DNA of 64,000 nucleotides from CAVTJL01 sp963735065 (GCA_963735065.1 CAVTJL010000005.1:1-64000), one strand, 5' to 3'. Shown: positions 26,536 through 35,660, counted from the stretch's first letter. Notes: generated from the letters alone by a model not told the origin. Program-made: numbers and translations.

Positions 26536-27517
26536 CGGCCCGGCGGGCCTCCCCAGGCGCAGCTGTCTCGCCCTCCTCGCGGCGGCGGGGGCCTTCCTGC
26601 ACGTCCGATCGGCGCTCGCCGCCGACCCTGTCGCTGCCAAGAAGTTCGTCCAAGAGGTCGGCGACAAGGTCGTCGCCATCCTCAAGGACAAGAGCCTGTC
26701 GACCGACAAGAAGGTCGCCGAGCTCGACGCCATTCTCAAGAGCGACGTCGACCTGCCGCTCGTGGCGCGGCTGGTCATGGGCCGCTACTGGCGGCAGGCG
26801 ACGGACAGCCAGCGCCAGGAATACACGAAGCTCTTCAACGCGCTCGTGACGCACACCATGGCGACGCGGCTCAACACCTATGGCGGCCAGACCTTCGATG
26901 TCGTGGGCTCGACCCAGATCGACGACACGGACAGCGTCGTCTCGACCAAGATCCTCCAGCCTTCGGGCGGGGCGCCGGTCAATGTCGACTGGCGGCTCCG
27001 CCAGACGGGCAACGACTTCAAGATCATCGATATCGTGGCCGAAGGCGTCAGCATGGTGGTGACGCAACGCTCGGAGGCGGCGGACATCATCAGCAGCCGC
27101 GGCATCGACGGCCTCCTGGCCGAGATGCGCCGCCGCCTGAGCGAGTTCGGCCTGAGGGCCGGCCCCGCCTACGCCGCCGCGGCGGCCGGGGAGGCCTGGG
27201 CAACGGGCAGGGTGAAGCAGAAGGCGGCCCCGCCCAGGCTCGAGCGCTCGACCCAGATACGGCCGCCGAAGCGCTCGATGATCTGGCGGCAGATGGTGAG
27301 GCCGAGGCCCGTGCCCTTGGGGCGGGACTTGAGGTCGTCGGCGAGCTGGCGGAACTTCTCGAAGACGGCCTCGCGCGCGCTCTCGGGCACGCCCGGGCCG
27401 TTGTCCTCGACCCTGACCTCGAGCTCGCCCGCGCGCTGCAGCAGCGCGAGACGCACATGGCCGCCCTCGTCGGGCACGAACTTGGCCGCGTTGGAGACGA
27501 GGTTGATCACCACCTGA
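26498..27517 (+). CDS. mlaC: MlaC phospholipid-binding protein with run-through C-terminus
   Basis: The first 215 residues are a normal MlaC: signal peptide (RRSCLALLAAAGAFLHVRSALA), AKKFVQEVGDKVVAILKDK, LVMGRYWRQATDSQRQEY and KIIDIVAEGVSMVV. It is the periplasmic carrier between MlaA and an MlaFEDB transporter. After LSEFG the frame stays open for about 120 residues antisense to the histidine kinase gene and encodes nothing sensible. One extra base near 27150 would explain this: without it the gene ends in TGA at 27153-27155, 13 bases short of the convergent stop. The real gene is probably 26498-27155. Confidence 0.85.
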   Translation: MRTSTISPSRPTDGPAGLPRRSCLALLAAAGAFLHVRSALAADPVAAKKFVQEVGDKVVAILKDKSLSTDKKVAELDAILKSDVDLPLVARLVMGRYWRQATDSQRQEYTKLFNALVTHTMATRLNTYGGQTFDVVGSTQIDDTDSVVSTKILQPSGGAPVNVDWRLRQTGNDFKIIDIVAEGVSMVVTQRSEAADIISSRGIDGLLAEMRRRLSEFGLRAGPAYAAAAAGEAWATGRVKQKAAPPRLERSTQIRPPKRSMIWRQMVRPRPVPLGRDLRSSASWRNFSKTASRALSGTPGPLSSTLTSSSPARCSSARRTWPPSSGTNLAALETRLITT

Positions 27518-29901
27518 ACGAGGCGGTCGCGGTCGCAGCTCACCGGAGCGGACGTCGCGCCCATCGCCGTCTCCAGCGCGATCCGGCGCTCGGCCAGGAG
27601 CGAGTGGGTGGCGTCCACCGCCTGCTCGACGATGTCCTTGAGATCGCACTCGCCGACATGCCACTCCATGCGGCCCGACTCGATCTTCGCGATGTCGAGG
27701 AGGTCGTTGATGAGGCGCGTCAGCCGCTCGGACTCGCGCACGACGATCTCGAGGAACTCCTCGCGCTCGCCTCGATCCAGGTCGGGCGTGTCGAGCAGGA
27801 TCTCGGAGAAGGAGCGGATCGCGGTGAGCGGTGTCCTGAGCTCGTGGCTCACCGTCGCGATGAAGTCGTCCTTCAGCTGGTCCAGATGGCGCAGGCGCTC
27901 GTTGGCGCGGCGCAGCTCGGCCGTCGCCGCCTCGAGCGCCTGCGACTTCTGCTCCAGCTGCCGGCTGTACTCCAGCACCTGCGAGGTCTCGTTCAGGATC
28001 TCCATCAGGTCGTCGGGGCCGATGACCTCGCCGCGCACCACCGAGCCCACGACGGCGCGCGCCGAGGCGGCGCCGATGGCGCGCGCGATGTGGCGCTCGC
28101 ACAGCTCGACCAGGACGCCGTCGGCCCGCTCCTCGGGCGCCAGCGCGCGGCCGCGGCGCGCGGCGTCGAGGGCTAGGGCTGCGTCGGCGCGGTGCCGGCC
28201 GAGAAACCGCCGCAGCAGGTCGCGCAGGGCACCCACGCGCGCCTCGCCACGCCACAGCCGGGCGCCCAGCTGCTCCTGGCCGGCGTCGACATAAAGGCGC
28301 GTCTGGATCTGCTCGAGCCGTGACTGCCGGCCGAGCAGGCTGCAGGCGACGAGGCAGACGATGTTGGTGCCGAGGCTCCAGATGACGGCATGGCTGACGG
28401 GCTGAAGGCCCGAGAGCCCGAAGAGCGCATAGGGCTTGAGCAGCGCGATGCCGAGATAGCCGTGGGTCACGATGTCGGGGGGGCCTGCGCTGCGCGCCTC
28501 GGCGAAGGCCGGCACCACGAGGGTGAGGATCCAGACGACGAAGCCGGCAAGCAGACCCAGGATGGCGCCGCTGCGGTTGGCGTCGCGCCAGTAGATGCCG
28601 GCCAGGATCGGCGGGCCCAGCTGGGCCACCGCGGTGAAGGAGATGAGCCCGATGCTGGCGAGACCGTAGCGGCCGCCCACCACCTCGAAGAAGGCATAGC
28701 CGGCGAGCAGCACGATCAGGATGCCGAGCCGGCGGATCAGCAGCACGACCGCCTGGAGGTCGTGGCGCCGGTGGAGCCTGAGGAAGCCCAGGCGCAGCAG
28801 GACGGGCATCACGAGATCGTTCGAGATCATCGTGCTGAGCGCCACCGTCTCGACGATGACCATGGCGGTGGCGGCCGAGAGCCCGCCCAGGAAGGCCACG
28901 AGCGCCAGCCAGTCGCGGCCGGCCGAGAGCGGCAAGGTGAGCACGAAGAGATCGGCCTCGGCCGGGTTGAGGCCGGCGATGCGGCCGGCCAGGGCTATCG
29001 GCAGCACGAAGAGGTTGATGACGAGGAGATAGAGCGGCAGCAGCCAGCTGGCGCGGCGGATGTGGTCGCTCTCGACGTTCTCGATCACGGCGACCTGGAA
29101 CTGGCGCGGCAGGACGAGGAAGGCGGCACCGGCGAGGAGGGTCGTGAGGAAGAAGTCGGCATAGCTGCCGCCGGGCGCCCCGATCGAGGCCAGGCTGCCC
29201 AGCCCCTGCTCGGCGGCGCGCCTGAAGATCGCGGCCGGGCCGTCGAACAGGACGAAGGTGACGACCACGCCCACGACGAGAAAGCAGAGGAGCTTGACGA
29301 CGCTCTCGAGCGCCACGGCCAGCACCATGCCCTGATGGTGCTCGGTCGCGTCGATGTGGCGCGTGCCGAAGAGGATGCTGAAGGCGGCCAGCACGATGGT
29401 GACGAGGAAGACCGTGTCGGTGCCGATGGCGGGGCTGCCGCTGGCCGCCGGGCCGGCGCCCAGCATCACCTCGACGCTGAGGCCCACGGCCTTGAGCTGC
29501 AGGGCGATGTAGGGAACGCTGCCGACCACGGCCACGACCGTGACGAGGCCACCCAGAAGGCCGCTCTTGCCGTAGCGGGCCGAGATGAAGTCGGCGATCG
29601 AGGTGATGCCGTTGGCCTTGGTGATCGTCAGGATCTTGCGCAGCAGGAAGGGGAAGAGGATCGCGACCAGGGTGGGGCCCAGATAGATGGGCAGGAAGCC
29701 CAGCCCCTGGGTCGCGGCGACGCCGACGCTGCCGTAGAAGGTCCAGGCCGTGCAGTAGACGGCCAGGGACAGCGTGTAGACATAGGGGCTGGCGATGAGC
29801 GAGCGGCCCTGGTCGGCGCGGCGGTCGCCGAAGGAGGCCGCGGCGAAGAGCGCCACCAGATAGGCCACCCCGAGGAAGAGAGCGGACCCCGCCAGCGCCA
29901 T
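27169..29901 (-). CDS. SLC5-type (SSSF) sensor histidine kinase, CbrA/CrbS-like
   Basis: About 910 residues. Residues 1-480 form a 13-TM sodium/solute symporter domain (VYCTAWTFYGSVGVAATQG, ANGITSIADFISARYGKSG). A STAC-like linker and a coiled segment (QKSQALEAATAELRRANERL) lead to the HisKA box ATVSHELRTPLTAI near residue 685 and the ATPase domain (NLVSNAAKF, DNGPGVP, GTGLGLTI). Such proteins couple substrate uptake to phosphorelay control of carbon or acetate use (CbrA, CrbS). A small membrane protein and a receiver-only regulator are encoded directly upstream, overlapping or nearly so, forming one operon. Confidence 0.9.
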   Translation of the reverse strand: MALAGSALFLGVAYLVALFAAASFGDRRADQGRSLIASPYVYTLSLAVYCTAWTFYGSVGVAATQGLGFLPIYLGPTLVAILFPFLLRKILTITKANGITSIADFISARYGKSGLLGGLVTVVAVVGSVPYIALQLKAVGLSVEVMLGAGPAASGSPAIGTDTVFLVTIVLAAFSILFGTRHIDATEHHQGMVLAVALESVVKLLCFLVVGVVVTFVLFDGPAAIFRRAAEQGLGSLASIGAPGGSYADFFLTTLLAGAAFLVLPRQFQVAVIENVESDHIRRASWLLPLYLLVINLFVLPIALAGRIAGLNPAEADLFVLTLPLSAGRDWLALVAFLGGLSAATAMVIVETVALSTMISNDLVMPVLLRLGFLRLHRRHDLQAVVLLIRRLGILIVLLAGYAFFEVVGGRYGLASIGLISFTAVAQLGPPILAGIYWRDANRSGAILGLLAGFVVWILTLVVPAFAEARSAGPPDIVTHGYLGIALLKPYALFGLSGLQPVSHAVIWSLGTNIVCLVACSLLGRQSRLEQIQTRLYVDAGQEQLGARLWRGEARVGALRDLLRRFLGRHRADAALALDAARRGRALAPEERADGVLVELCERHIARAIGAASARAVVGSVVRGEVIGPDDLMEILNETSQVLEYSRQLEQKSQALEAATAELRRANERLRHLDQLKDDFIATVSHELRTPLTAIRSFSEILLDTPDLDRGEREEFLEIVVRESERLTRLINDLLDIAKIESGRMEWHVGECDLKDIVEQAVDATHSLLAERRIALETAMGATSAPVSCDRDRLVQVVINLVSNAAKFVPDEGGHVRLALLQRAGELEVRVEDNGPGVPESAREAVFEKFRQLADDLKSRPKGTGLGLTICRQIIERFGGRIWVERSSLGGAAFCFTLPVAQASPAAAAA

Positions 29902-29907
29902 GGGCCG

Positions 29908-30120
29908 CTAGTCCTCCGAGCGCCGCTCGACGAGCCGCGCCGTGAGCAGGATGACGAGACCCCAGGCGAAGAGAAGATAGAGGGGCAGAGGCGGGAACGG
30001 CCCGAGATCGGGCAGGGCGCGGACGACGGCCAGCACGGGGACGTTGAAGAGCAGCACGGCCAGCCCGAACAGGGCAAGCAGGCGGCGCGCGCGGCGGCCG
30101 AGGGGCTGCATCGGCCTCAC
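29908..30120 (-). CDS. Small two-TM membrane protein, CbrX-like position
   Basis: About 70 residues with two membrane segments (LLALFGLAVLLFNVPVLAVV and LPLYLLFAWGLVILLTARL). It lies six bases before the histidine kinase start and overlaps the regulator stop by four bases, so it is translated with both. Small membrane proteins accompany many SSSF transporters and SLC5-type kinases (for example CbrX beside CbrA); a role in stability or coupling is an inference from position. Confidence 0.75.
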   Translation of the reverse strand: MRPMQPLGRRARRLLALFGLAVLLFNVPVLAVVRALPDLGPFPPLPLYLLFAWGLVILLTARLVERRSED

Positions 30121-30488
30121 GCCTCGCCGAGCATGGCCTTCACCTGCGCCACCAGCTCGCGCGTCGAGAAGGGCTTGGTGACGTAGGCGTCGGCGCCGAG
30201 CGCGAGGCCGCGCTGACGCTCAACCTCGCGGCCGCGCGCGGTGAGCATCACGATCTTGGTGGCCTGCCAGGCCGGCTGCCTGCGGATGCGCTCGCAGACC
30301 TCGAAGCCGTCGAGCTCGGGCATCATGACGTCGAGGAGCAGGAGATCGGGCGGCGTGCCCGCGAGCGCCTCGAGCGCCTCGGCGCCGTCCCTGGCCACCT
30401 CGACCTCGAACCCCGCACGGCGCATCAGGAACTCGAGCGACAGCACGATGTTGGGCTCGTCGTCCACGACCAGCACCCGCTTGCCCAT
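30117..30488 (-). CDS. Receiver-only response regulator
   Basis: About 123 residues, a single CheY-like receiver: acidic pair in LVVDDEPNIVLSLEFL, phosphoacceptor Asp in LLLLDVMMPELDGFE, Thr in IVMLTARG and Lys in AYVTKPF. No output domain follows. Start ATG 30488 has GGGGAGG about eight bases upstream. First gene of the operon with the small membrane protein and the SLC5-type kinase, its probable phosphodonor. A degraded second copy lies at 33770-33890. Confidence 0.92.
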   Translation of the reverse strand: MGKRVLVVDDEPNIVLSLEFLMRRAGFEVEVARDGAEALEALAGTPPDLLLLDVMMPELDGFEVCERIRRQPAWQATKIVMLTARGREVERQRGLALGADAYVTKPFSTRELVAQVKAMLGEA

Positions 30489-30656
30489 GGTCCAGCCTCC
30501 CCGAGCCGCCGTTCCGGATCGCCGCGGCTCTGCGCCATCGAGCGTGCAGCACCCGCTGCCGCTGTCAAGCATGTGTGATCCGTGCCGCCATTGCGGTGGA
30601 TCAAGGGCGGGGCGGCGTCGCCGATCGGTTCGGCGCGGGCGGTGCGTGCGGCCGGC

Positions 30657-31946
30657 TCAGAAGGTCTTGAGGAAGACCGGCAGGCTCACCCAGTTGCTAT
30701 ACCGGCCGCCCAGCATCGGCCACGAGGTCCAGCTCGCCCCGCCGCTGGTGCTATATTGCGCGCCTCTGTTGAGGTAGACGCCGGCCTTGTTGGCAAATCC
30801 GTAGAAATAGCCGTCCGTGCTCGGCATGGCGTTGAGCGTGGAGCCGGCCGCCGCCTGGAACTTCGCGTAATAGGTGTTGCCTTGCGCGAAGGTGGTGGGG
30901 CCGATCGGCGTGTAGAGCCAATGCACGGGCGTGTTGTCGCCCTCGGTGGAGATGCTCGCCTGGTTGCCGTCGATGGTGGCCTGGGAGAGGGGGGCGCCGG
31001 CGGCGTTGGTGAGGCTGATCGTGACCGGGCCCACCGTGCCGGTGCGGAAGAAGGCGAAGTAGACGCCGGTGACCGTGGCCGAGGAATTGTACATCGAGAA
31101 GGGCTGGCGGGCTATGTTGCCACCACCGATATTCGCAAAGCTGCTGCGGCCGCCGTCCATCCAGGGCTGCCCCTTGGCGACGCCGTCGGTGTAGGTGAGC
31201 TCGTAGATCGGGATGTAGCCCGGCATCACCCGCCAGGCATTGTTCTCGTAGCGAATGCTTGCCAGGGTATCCTTCTGCAGCGGGAAGATCACGAGCCCGT
31301 CGGGCGGCGGCGTCCAGTCGTGGAGGTCGTTGACCGAGACCTTGCCGGTGTACTGGCTCAGCTGCTCGAAGACGATATGGTAGGTGGTGCCGTAGGTGAG
31401 CTGCGGCTGGGTGGTGAAGGGCAGCTCGGGGAATTTGCCGAGGCTCGCGGCATTGTCGTAAGCGGCGGTGGTGCCGAGCTTCTGGCCCGAGGCGTAGCCG
31501 CCTTTGTCGGTCTGGATCGAGAGCCGTATGGTGCCGCCGGTGCCGACGCTGTAGCCGGTGCCGGTGCGGTTCTCCCAGCGCACGGTCTTCACCGCACCGG
31601 TGTGCTCCGCGACGAAACGATAGGCGTGCTTTTCCCAGTAGCCGTTGGGTGCCTTCGACGCGGAGTAGAGCGGGCAGCCCAGATACTGGCCGCCGAAGGC
31701 CTGGGTTGTATCGAGATTCGTGGGGGGCGGGGTGGTCGTGCCGCCGCCATCGGAGCTGCCTCCGCTGGAGCCGCCGGTCGACCCACCGTCCGCCGGCGGG
31801 CAGCTAGGCGTCGCGGGCAACGCCCGGGCCGCATGGGGCAGCAGATCCATGGCGCCACCGAGGCAGAGGCTGGCCACGGTGGTGGCGCCCCCGAGAAGGC
31901 GGCGGCGCAGGATCTGTCTGGCGAGATGATCTTCTTGAGCGATCAC
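30657..31946 (-). CDS. Secreted protein A, Tat-type signal, two beta-sandwich-like domains
   Basis: About 429 residues, not assigned to a named family. Residues 1-43 look like a Tat signal (ILRRRLLGGATTVASLCLGG then ARALP). A Gly/Ser-rich linker (residues 50-75) precedes two beta-rich domains of similar plan: one around VKTVRWENRTGTGYSVGTGG and LTYGTTYHIVFEQL, another around VTGVYFAFFRTGTVGPVTIS and IDGNQASISTEGDN. No enzyme motif is seen. GTG 31946 has AGGA upstream. Very similar over about 355 C-terminal residues to the protein encoded at 34167-35660; the linkers differ. An extracellular structural, carbohydrate-binding or adhesive role is an inference. Confidence 0.8.
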   Translation of the reverse strand: MIAQEDHLARQILRRRLLGGATTVASLCLGGAMDLLPHAARALPATPSCPPADGGSTGGSSGGSSDGGGTTTPPPTNLDTTQAFGGQYLGCPLYSASKAPNGYWEKHAYRFVAEHTGAVKTVRWENRTGTGYSVGTGGTIRLSIQTDKGGYASGQKLGTTAAYDNAASLGKFPELPFTTQPQLTYGTTYHIVFEQLSQYTGKVSVNDLHDWTPPPDGLVIFPLQKDTLASIRYENNAWRVMPGYIPIYELTYTDGVAKGQPWMDGGRSSFANIGGGNIARQPFSMYNSSATVTGVYFAFFRTGTVGPVTISLTNAAGAPLSQATIDGNQASISTEGDNTPVHWLYTPIGPTTFAQGNTYYAKFQAAAGSTLNAMPSTDGYFYGFANKAGVYLNRGAQYSTSGGASWTSWPMLGGRYSNWVSLPVFLKTF

Positions 31947-32043
31947 GATAATTTTCCTGACTTGATCTTATCGTTGCGACAGAAGTCGTAGCCGGAGATG
32001 CGGCGCTTGACCGCGGGCAGCCGGCGCGACGATCGAGCGCCCG

Positions 32044-33399
32044 CTACTGGCAGACCTGACCGGAGCTCGAATCCTGGACGGTGAAGGTCACGCTGGCCGC
32101 GGTGCCTTTCGTCCAGCTGCCGTTGACGAGCTGGTAGGGCGTCGCGACGATCGTGTGGGAGCCCACGCTTGGCGTCCAAGCGTTGTAGTCGCCGGCGGAA
32201 TCGCCCGCGAGCGCGTAGGGCGCGCCCGATTCCGTCCGATAGTCGGCATTCGAATCGAGGCCGAAATGGACGCTGCCGACCGTCGTCGGGTTGGTATTGG
32301 CGCGGACGTTGAGGTTGCGGGTCGGAAGGGTCGCCAGATCGAGCACGGCGCCGGAGGTGAGAGAGCTGATCGGCTGATCGGTGTCGGCGTTGATCAGCGT
32401 CAGCGAGGTCACTGCGAGGGTGCTGCCGCTCGAGCTGCCGGTACCGTCGCCAGAGGTGCCCCCGGTGCCGCCGCCAGCGGTGCCGCCGCTCGTGGATCCG
32501 GACTGCACCGTGAAGGCGATGGTGAGCGCCGATCCTGCGGTGCCGGTCCCGCTGGCGCCACTATAGGGCGTGACCGTCAGGGTGTGGCTGCCGACCGCCG
32601 GCGTCCATGCCGCGTAGTTGCCGGAGCTGTCGCCCGCGAGCGCATAGGGCTGCACCGTCTCCGTTCGGTAGTCGCTCGTGCCGTCGAGAGCGAAGCGGAC
32701 GCTGCCGACGGTCGCCGAGCCGGTATTGGCGCGGATGTTGAGGTTCTTCGTCGGCAGGCTCGAGAGATCGAGCGTCGCCCCATTCAGCAGAGGGTCGAAA
32801 CCGCTGATCGGCTGGTTGGTGTCGGCATTGATCAGCGTGACTGATGCGACCGCAGAGCCGCTACTGTCGCCTGCCGAGCTGCTGCCGCCCGTGGACCCGC
32901 CGCTGCTTGCCGAGCTACCGTCACCCGTGGAGCCGCTGCTGCTCGACGCGACCTGCACCGTGAAGGTGATCGTGAGTGGCGTGCCCGCCGTGCCCGTGCC
33001 GCCCGCGCTGCTGAAGGGCGTGGCCGTGACGCTGTAGCTGCCTTCGCTCGGAGTCCATGGCCAGAAGTTGCCCGAGGTGTCGCCGGCGAACGCATAAGGC
33101 GCCGCCGTCTCCGTGCGGTAGTTGCTGTCGCCGTTGAGCGCGAAGCGGACACTGCCCACGGTCGCCGGGCTGGTATTCGCGCGGATGTTGAGGTTCTTCG
33201 TCGGCAGGCTCGCGAGATCGAGCGTGGCCGCATTGGGCATCGGGTTGTAGCCCGCTATGGGCTGGTTGGTGTCCGCGTTGATCAGGGTCAGCGAGGTCAC
33301 GACTTGGGACGCCAGCGCCTGTGACCCTGGAGCGGCGAAGAGAACGGCGAGCGCCACCGTCCCGGCTAGAGATGGTGGACCAGAGAAAGACCGAAACAT
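32044..33399 (-). CDS. Secreted protein with three Ig-like repeats
   Basis: About 451 residues. A Sec signal (SLAGTVALAVLFAAPGSQALA) precedes three repeats of about 105 residues, each with a LINADTNQPI start, LNIRANTSPATVGSVRF, an NYRTE core, WTPSVGSH and a final TFTV strand. Repeats are separated by Gly/Ser-rich linkers. The same repeat occurs seven times in the hydrolase protein at 36512-40644. Similar beta-sandwich repeats are seen in other secreted bacterial proteins; function unknown, probably adhesion or spacing. ATG 33399 is chosen at the signal peptide, with GGAGGGCGGG upstream; the frame is open to 33579. Confidence 0.82.
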   Translation of the reverse strand: MFRSFSGPPSLAGTVALAVLFAAPGSQALASQVVTSLTLINADTNQPIAGYNPMPNAATLDLASLPTKNLNIRANTSPATVGSVRFALNGDSNYRTETAAPYAFAGDTSGNFWPWTPSEGSYSVTATPFSSAGGTGTAGTPLTITFTVQVASSSSGSTGDGSSASSGGSTGGSSSAGDSSGSAVASVTLINADTNQPISGFDPLLNGATLDLSSLPTKNLNIRANTGSATVGSVRFALDGTSDYRTETVQPYALAGDSSGNYAAWTPAVGSHTLTVTPYSGASGTGTAGSALTIAFTVQSGSTSGGTAGGGTGGTSGDGTGSSSGSTLAVTSLTLINADTDQPISSLTSGAVLDLATLPTRNLNVRANTNPTTVGSVHFGLDSNADYRTESGAPYALAGDSAGDYNAWTPSVGSHTIVATPYQLVNGSWTKGTAASVTFTVQDSSSGQVCQ

Positions 33400-34166
33400 G
33401 GTGACCCGCCCTCCGACATCGTCAAAGATTATTGTCGAGATTTCATCTCGATGCTTTGGGCCAAGCTTCTGTCCTGTCGCCGCACGGGAAGCCTGTGGGC
33501 AACTTTTATTTCCAGCAACCGTAACCTCGACCGGCTCGCGCGATCGGCTTGACGGTGTCAGACGATCCTTGCTGGCCAAGACTCGCGAAAGACCTTGCCG
33601 AACCTACTCCTAACGGTTGCGTCGCTCGCCCCCGTTAGGTGAAAATCATTCTACTGCTAAGATACTAACCAGCAGGTGAATTTTGAGTTTAGGGGGAAAA
33701 GTGAGCGATCACTCGCCCAGCGCGCGAGCGGCCAGCGCCGCCCGCCCCTGCCTCTGATGCGTTGTCGGTCGGGTTGCAGCCCCTGCCTCCGGCGGCTGCC
33801 CGCGCCTATGCGGGCAAACCTCCGGGCAGTCGGGCTCGGGTATCACGACCTCGAGGCACAGCAGATCGGGCGTTGTGCCCTCGAGCGGCACCGTCGCCTC
33901 TTCACATGCTGGCGGCCATGTGTCGCCCGCGCCACGCTTACGAAGAATTAAGGTCGACGGGGTCTTGACCGCTGAAGGCGATCACCGGCGGCGCCGCCAT
34001 GCTGCGGGCGGCACGCCGCCTCCGCCAAGGAGGCGAGGGGCTGACGATGCACGCGACGGCGGCACGGCGACGTCCGGACATGGTGGGCGGGGCGCTGTCG
34101 CCGATGGAGCCGGCCCAGGTATCGGCGGCGCCATCGCCTGCCGGGACATGGCGCGGTGGGCTCGCG
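33400..34166. other. AT-rich promoter region and degraded duplicate
   Basis: Bases 33400-33690 are markedly AT-rich for this genome and probably carry the promoter of the three-repeat protein. From about 33770 the minus strand is degraded response-regulator sequence. Bases near 34080-34110 (GGCGGGGCG..GTCGCCGATGG) echo the 30605-30630 spacer, so this interval is a copy of the one below protein A. Confidence 0.5.
33770..33890 (-). pseudogene. Degraded copy of the response regulator
   Basis: The minus strand reads GTTPDLLCLEVVIPEPDCPE, against GTPPDLLLLDVMMPELDGFE in the intact regulator; the phosphoacceptor Asp is now Glu. The bases beyond it also align with the RRQPAWQAT segment, with gaps. 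It has no start and no C-terminus. It sits downstream of protein B as the intact gene sits downstream of protein A. Confidence 0.7.
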
Positions 34167-35660
34167 TCAGGCGAAGGTCTTGAGGAAGACCGGCAGGCTC
34201 ACCCAGTTACTGACCCGGCCGCCCAGCATCGGCCACGAGCCCCAGCTGGCCCCGCCGCTGGTGCTGTATTGTGCGCCACGGTTGACGTAGACGCCGGCCT
34301 TGTTGGCAAATCCGTAGAAATAGCCGTCCGTGCTCGGCATGGCGTTGAGCGTGGAGCCGGCCGCTGCCTGGAACTTCACGTAGTACTTGCCGCCCTTGGC
34401 GAAGGTGGTGGGGCCGATCGGGGTGTAGAGCCAATGCACGGGCGAGTTGTCGCCCTCGGTGGAGATGCTCGCCTGGTTGCCGTCGATGGTGGCCGTGGAG
34501 AGGGCGGTGCCGCCGGAGCTCGTCAGGCTGATCGTGACGGGACCGACCGTGCCGGTGCGGAAGAAGGCGAAATAGACTCCGGTGACCGTGGCCGCCCTGT
34601 CGTACATGGTGAAGCTCTGCCGGGCCACGTTGCCGCCGCCGATGTTCTGGAAGCAGCCGCGGCCGCCGTCCATCCAGGGCTGGCCCTTGGCGATGCCGTC
34701 GGTGTAGACGAGCTCGTAGATCGGGATGTAGCCGGGCATCACCCGCCAGGCATTGTTCTCGAAGCGGATGCTGGCGAGCTTGCTCTTCAGGAGCGGGAAG
34801 ATCACGAGCCCGTCGGGCGGCGGCGTCCAGTCGTGGAGGTCGTTGACCGAGACCTTGCCGACGTTCGGGGTCAGCTGCTCGAAGACGATATGGTAGGTGG
34901 TGCCGTAGGTCAGCTGTGGCTGGGTGGTGAAAGGCAGCTTGGGGAAGTGGCCGATGCTCGCGGCGTTGGCGTAGGCGGCGGTGGTGCCGAGCTTGACGCC
35001 CGAGGGGTAGCCGCCGTTGTCGGTCTGGATCGAGAGCTGGATGGTGCCGCCGGTGCCGACGCTGTAGCCGGTGCCGGTGCGGTTCTCCCAGCGCACGGTC
35101 TTCACGGTCCCCGTGTACTCGGCGACGAAACGATAGGCGTGCTTGTCCCAGTAGCCGTTCGGTGCCTTCGAGGCGGAGTAGAGCGGGCAGCCCAGATACT
35201 GGCCGCCGAAGGACAGGGTCGGGTTGAGGCCGGAGCTGCTGATCGACGGGGTGCCCGGGCCGGCGCCCGGGGTGGAGGTGGTGGAGCCTCCGGAGCTCGA
35301 ATTGCCCGAGCTCGTCGACGTGCCGCTGCCGGATGACGTGTCGCCCGAGCTCGTCGACGTGCCGCTGCCGGATGACGTGTCGCCCGAGCCCGTTGACGTG
35401 CCGCTGCCGGAGCTGCTGGAGCCTGTCGACGAGCCGCTGCTCGAGCTGTCGGAATCCGACGTGTTGTTGGCAAGGTCGCGCGTGTAGGGCCCGCAGCCTT
35501 TCGCGCCGTCCACCGGGCTTACATAGGTGTGGCAGGCAAAGGCCGTGCGTGGGAGGAGGCCCAGCATGCCCCCCAGTCCGACACCGCCGACCGCCGCCGC
35601 GCCGCGCAGCAAGCTTCGACGATACTGCTCATGTGGAGTTGACTTGCTCTCCAGCAACAT
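34167..35660 (-). CDS. Secreted protein B, Tat-type signal, paralogue of protein A
   Basis: About 497 residues. Signal RRSLLRGAAAVGGVGLGGML with a twin arginine, then residues CHTYVSPVDGAKGCGPYT absent from A, then a long Ser/Gly/Thr linker built of 13-residue units, then the same two beta-rich domains as protein A (FGGQYLGCPLYSASKAPNGY onwards). Most differences are conservative, so the copies are under selection. The start ATG is 35660; its ribosome site is weak. An AT-rich region of 850 bases upstream should hold the promoter. Function unknown. Confidence 0.8.
   Translation of the reverse strand: MLLESKSTPHEQYRRSLLRGAAAVGGVGLGGMLGLLPRTAFACHTYVSPVDGAKGCGPYTRDLANNTSDSDSSSSGSSTGSSSSGSGTSTGSGDTSSGSGTSTSSGDTSSGSGTSTSSGNSSSGGSTTSTPGAGPGTPSISSSGLNPTLSFGGQYLGCPLYSASKAPNGYWDKHAYRFVAEYTGTVKTVRWENRTGTGYSVGTGGTIQLSIQTDNGGYPSGVKLGTTAAYANAASIGHFPKLPFTTQPQLTYGTTYHIVFEQLTPNVGKVSVNDLHDWTPPPDGLVIFPLLKSKLASIRFENNAWRVMPGYIPIYELVYTDGIAKGQPWMDGGRGCFQNIGGGNVARQSFTMYDRAATVTGVYFAFFRTGTVGPVTISLTSSGGTALSTATIDGNQASISTEGDNSPVHWLYTPIGPTTFAKGGKYYVKFQAAAGSTLNAMPSTDGYFYGFANKAGVYVNRGAQYSTSGGASWGSWPMLGGRVSNWVSLPVFLKTFA
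35305..35421. repeat. 39-base tandem repeat in the linker of protein B
   Basis: About three units beginning cccgagctcgtcgacgtg; the first two are identical and the third is diverged at its end. Each encodes 13 residues of the SGSGTSTSSGDTS type. Confidence 0.85.

Noticed and set aside
28390..30186. Plus-strand open frame of 598 residues opposite the histidine kinase
   Set aside because: Its Glu/His/Gly/Gln-rich sequence is the mirror of membrane-segment codons; no domain is recognisable.
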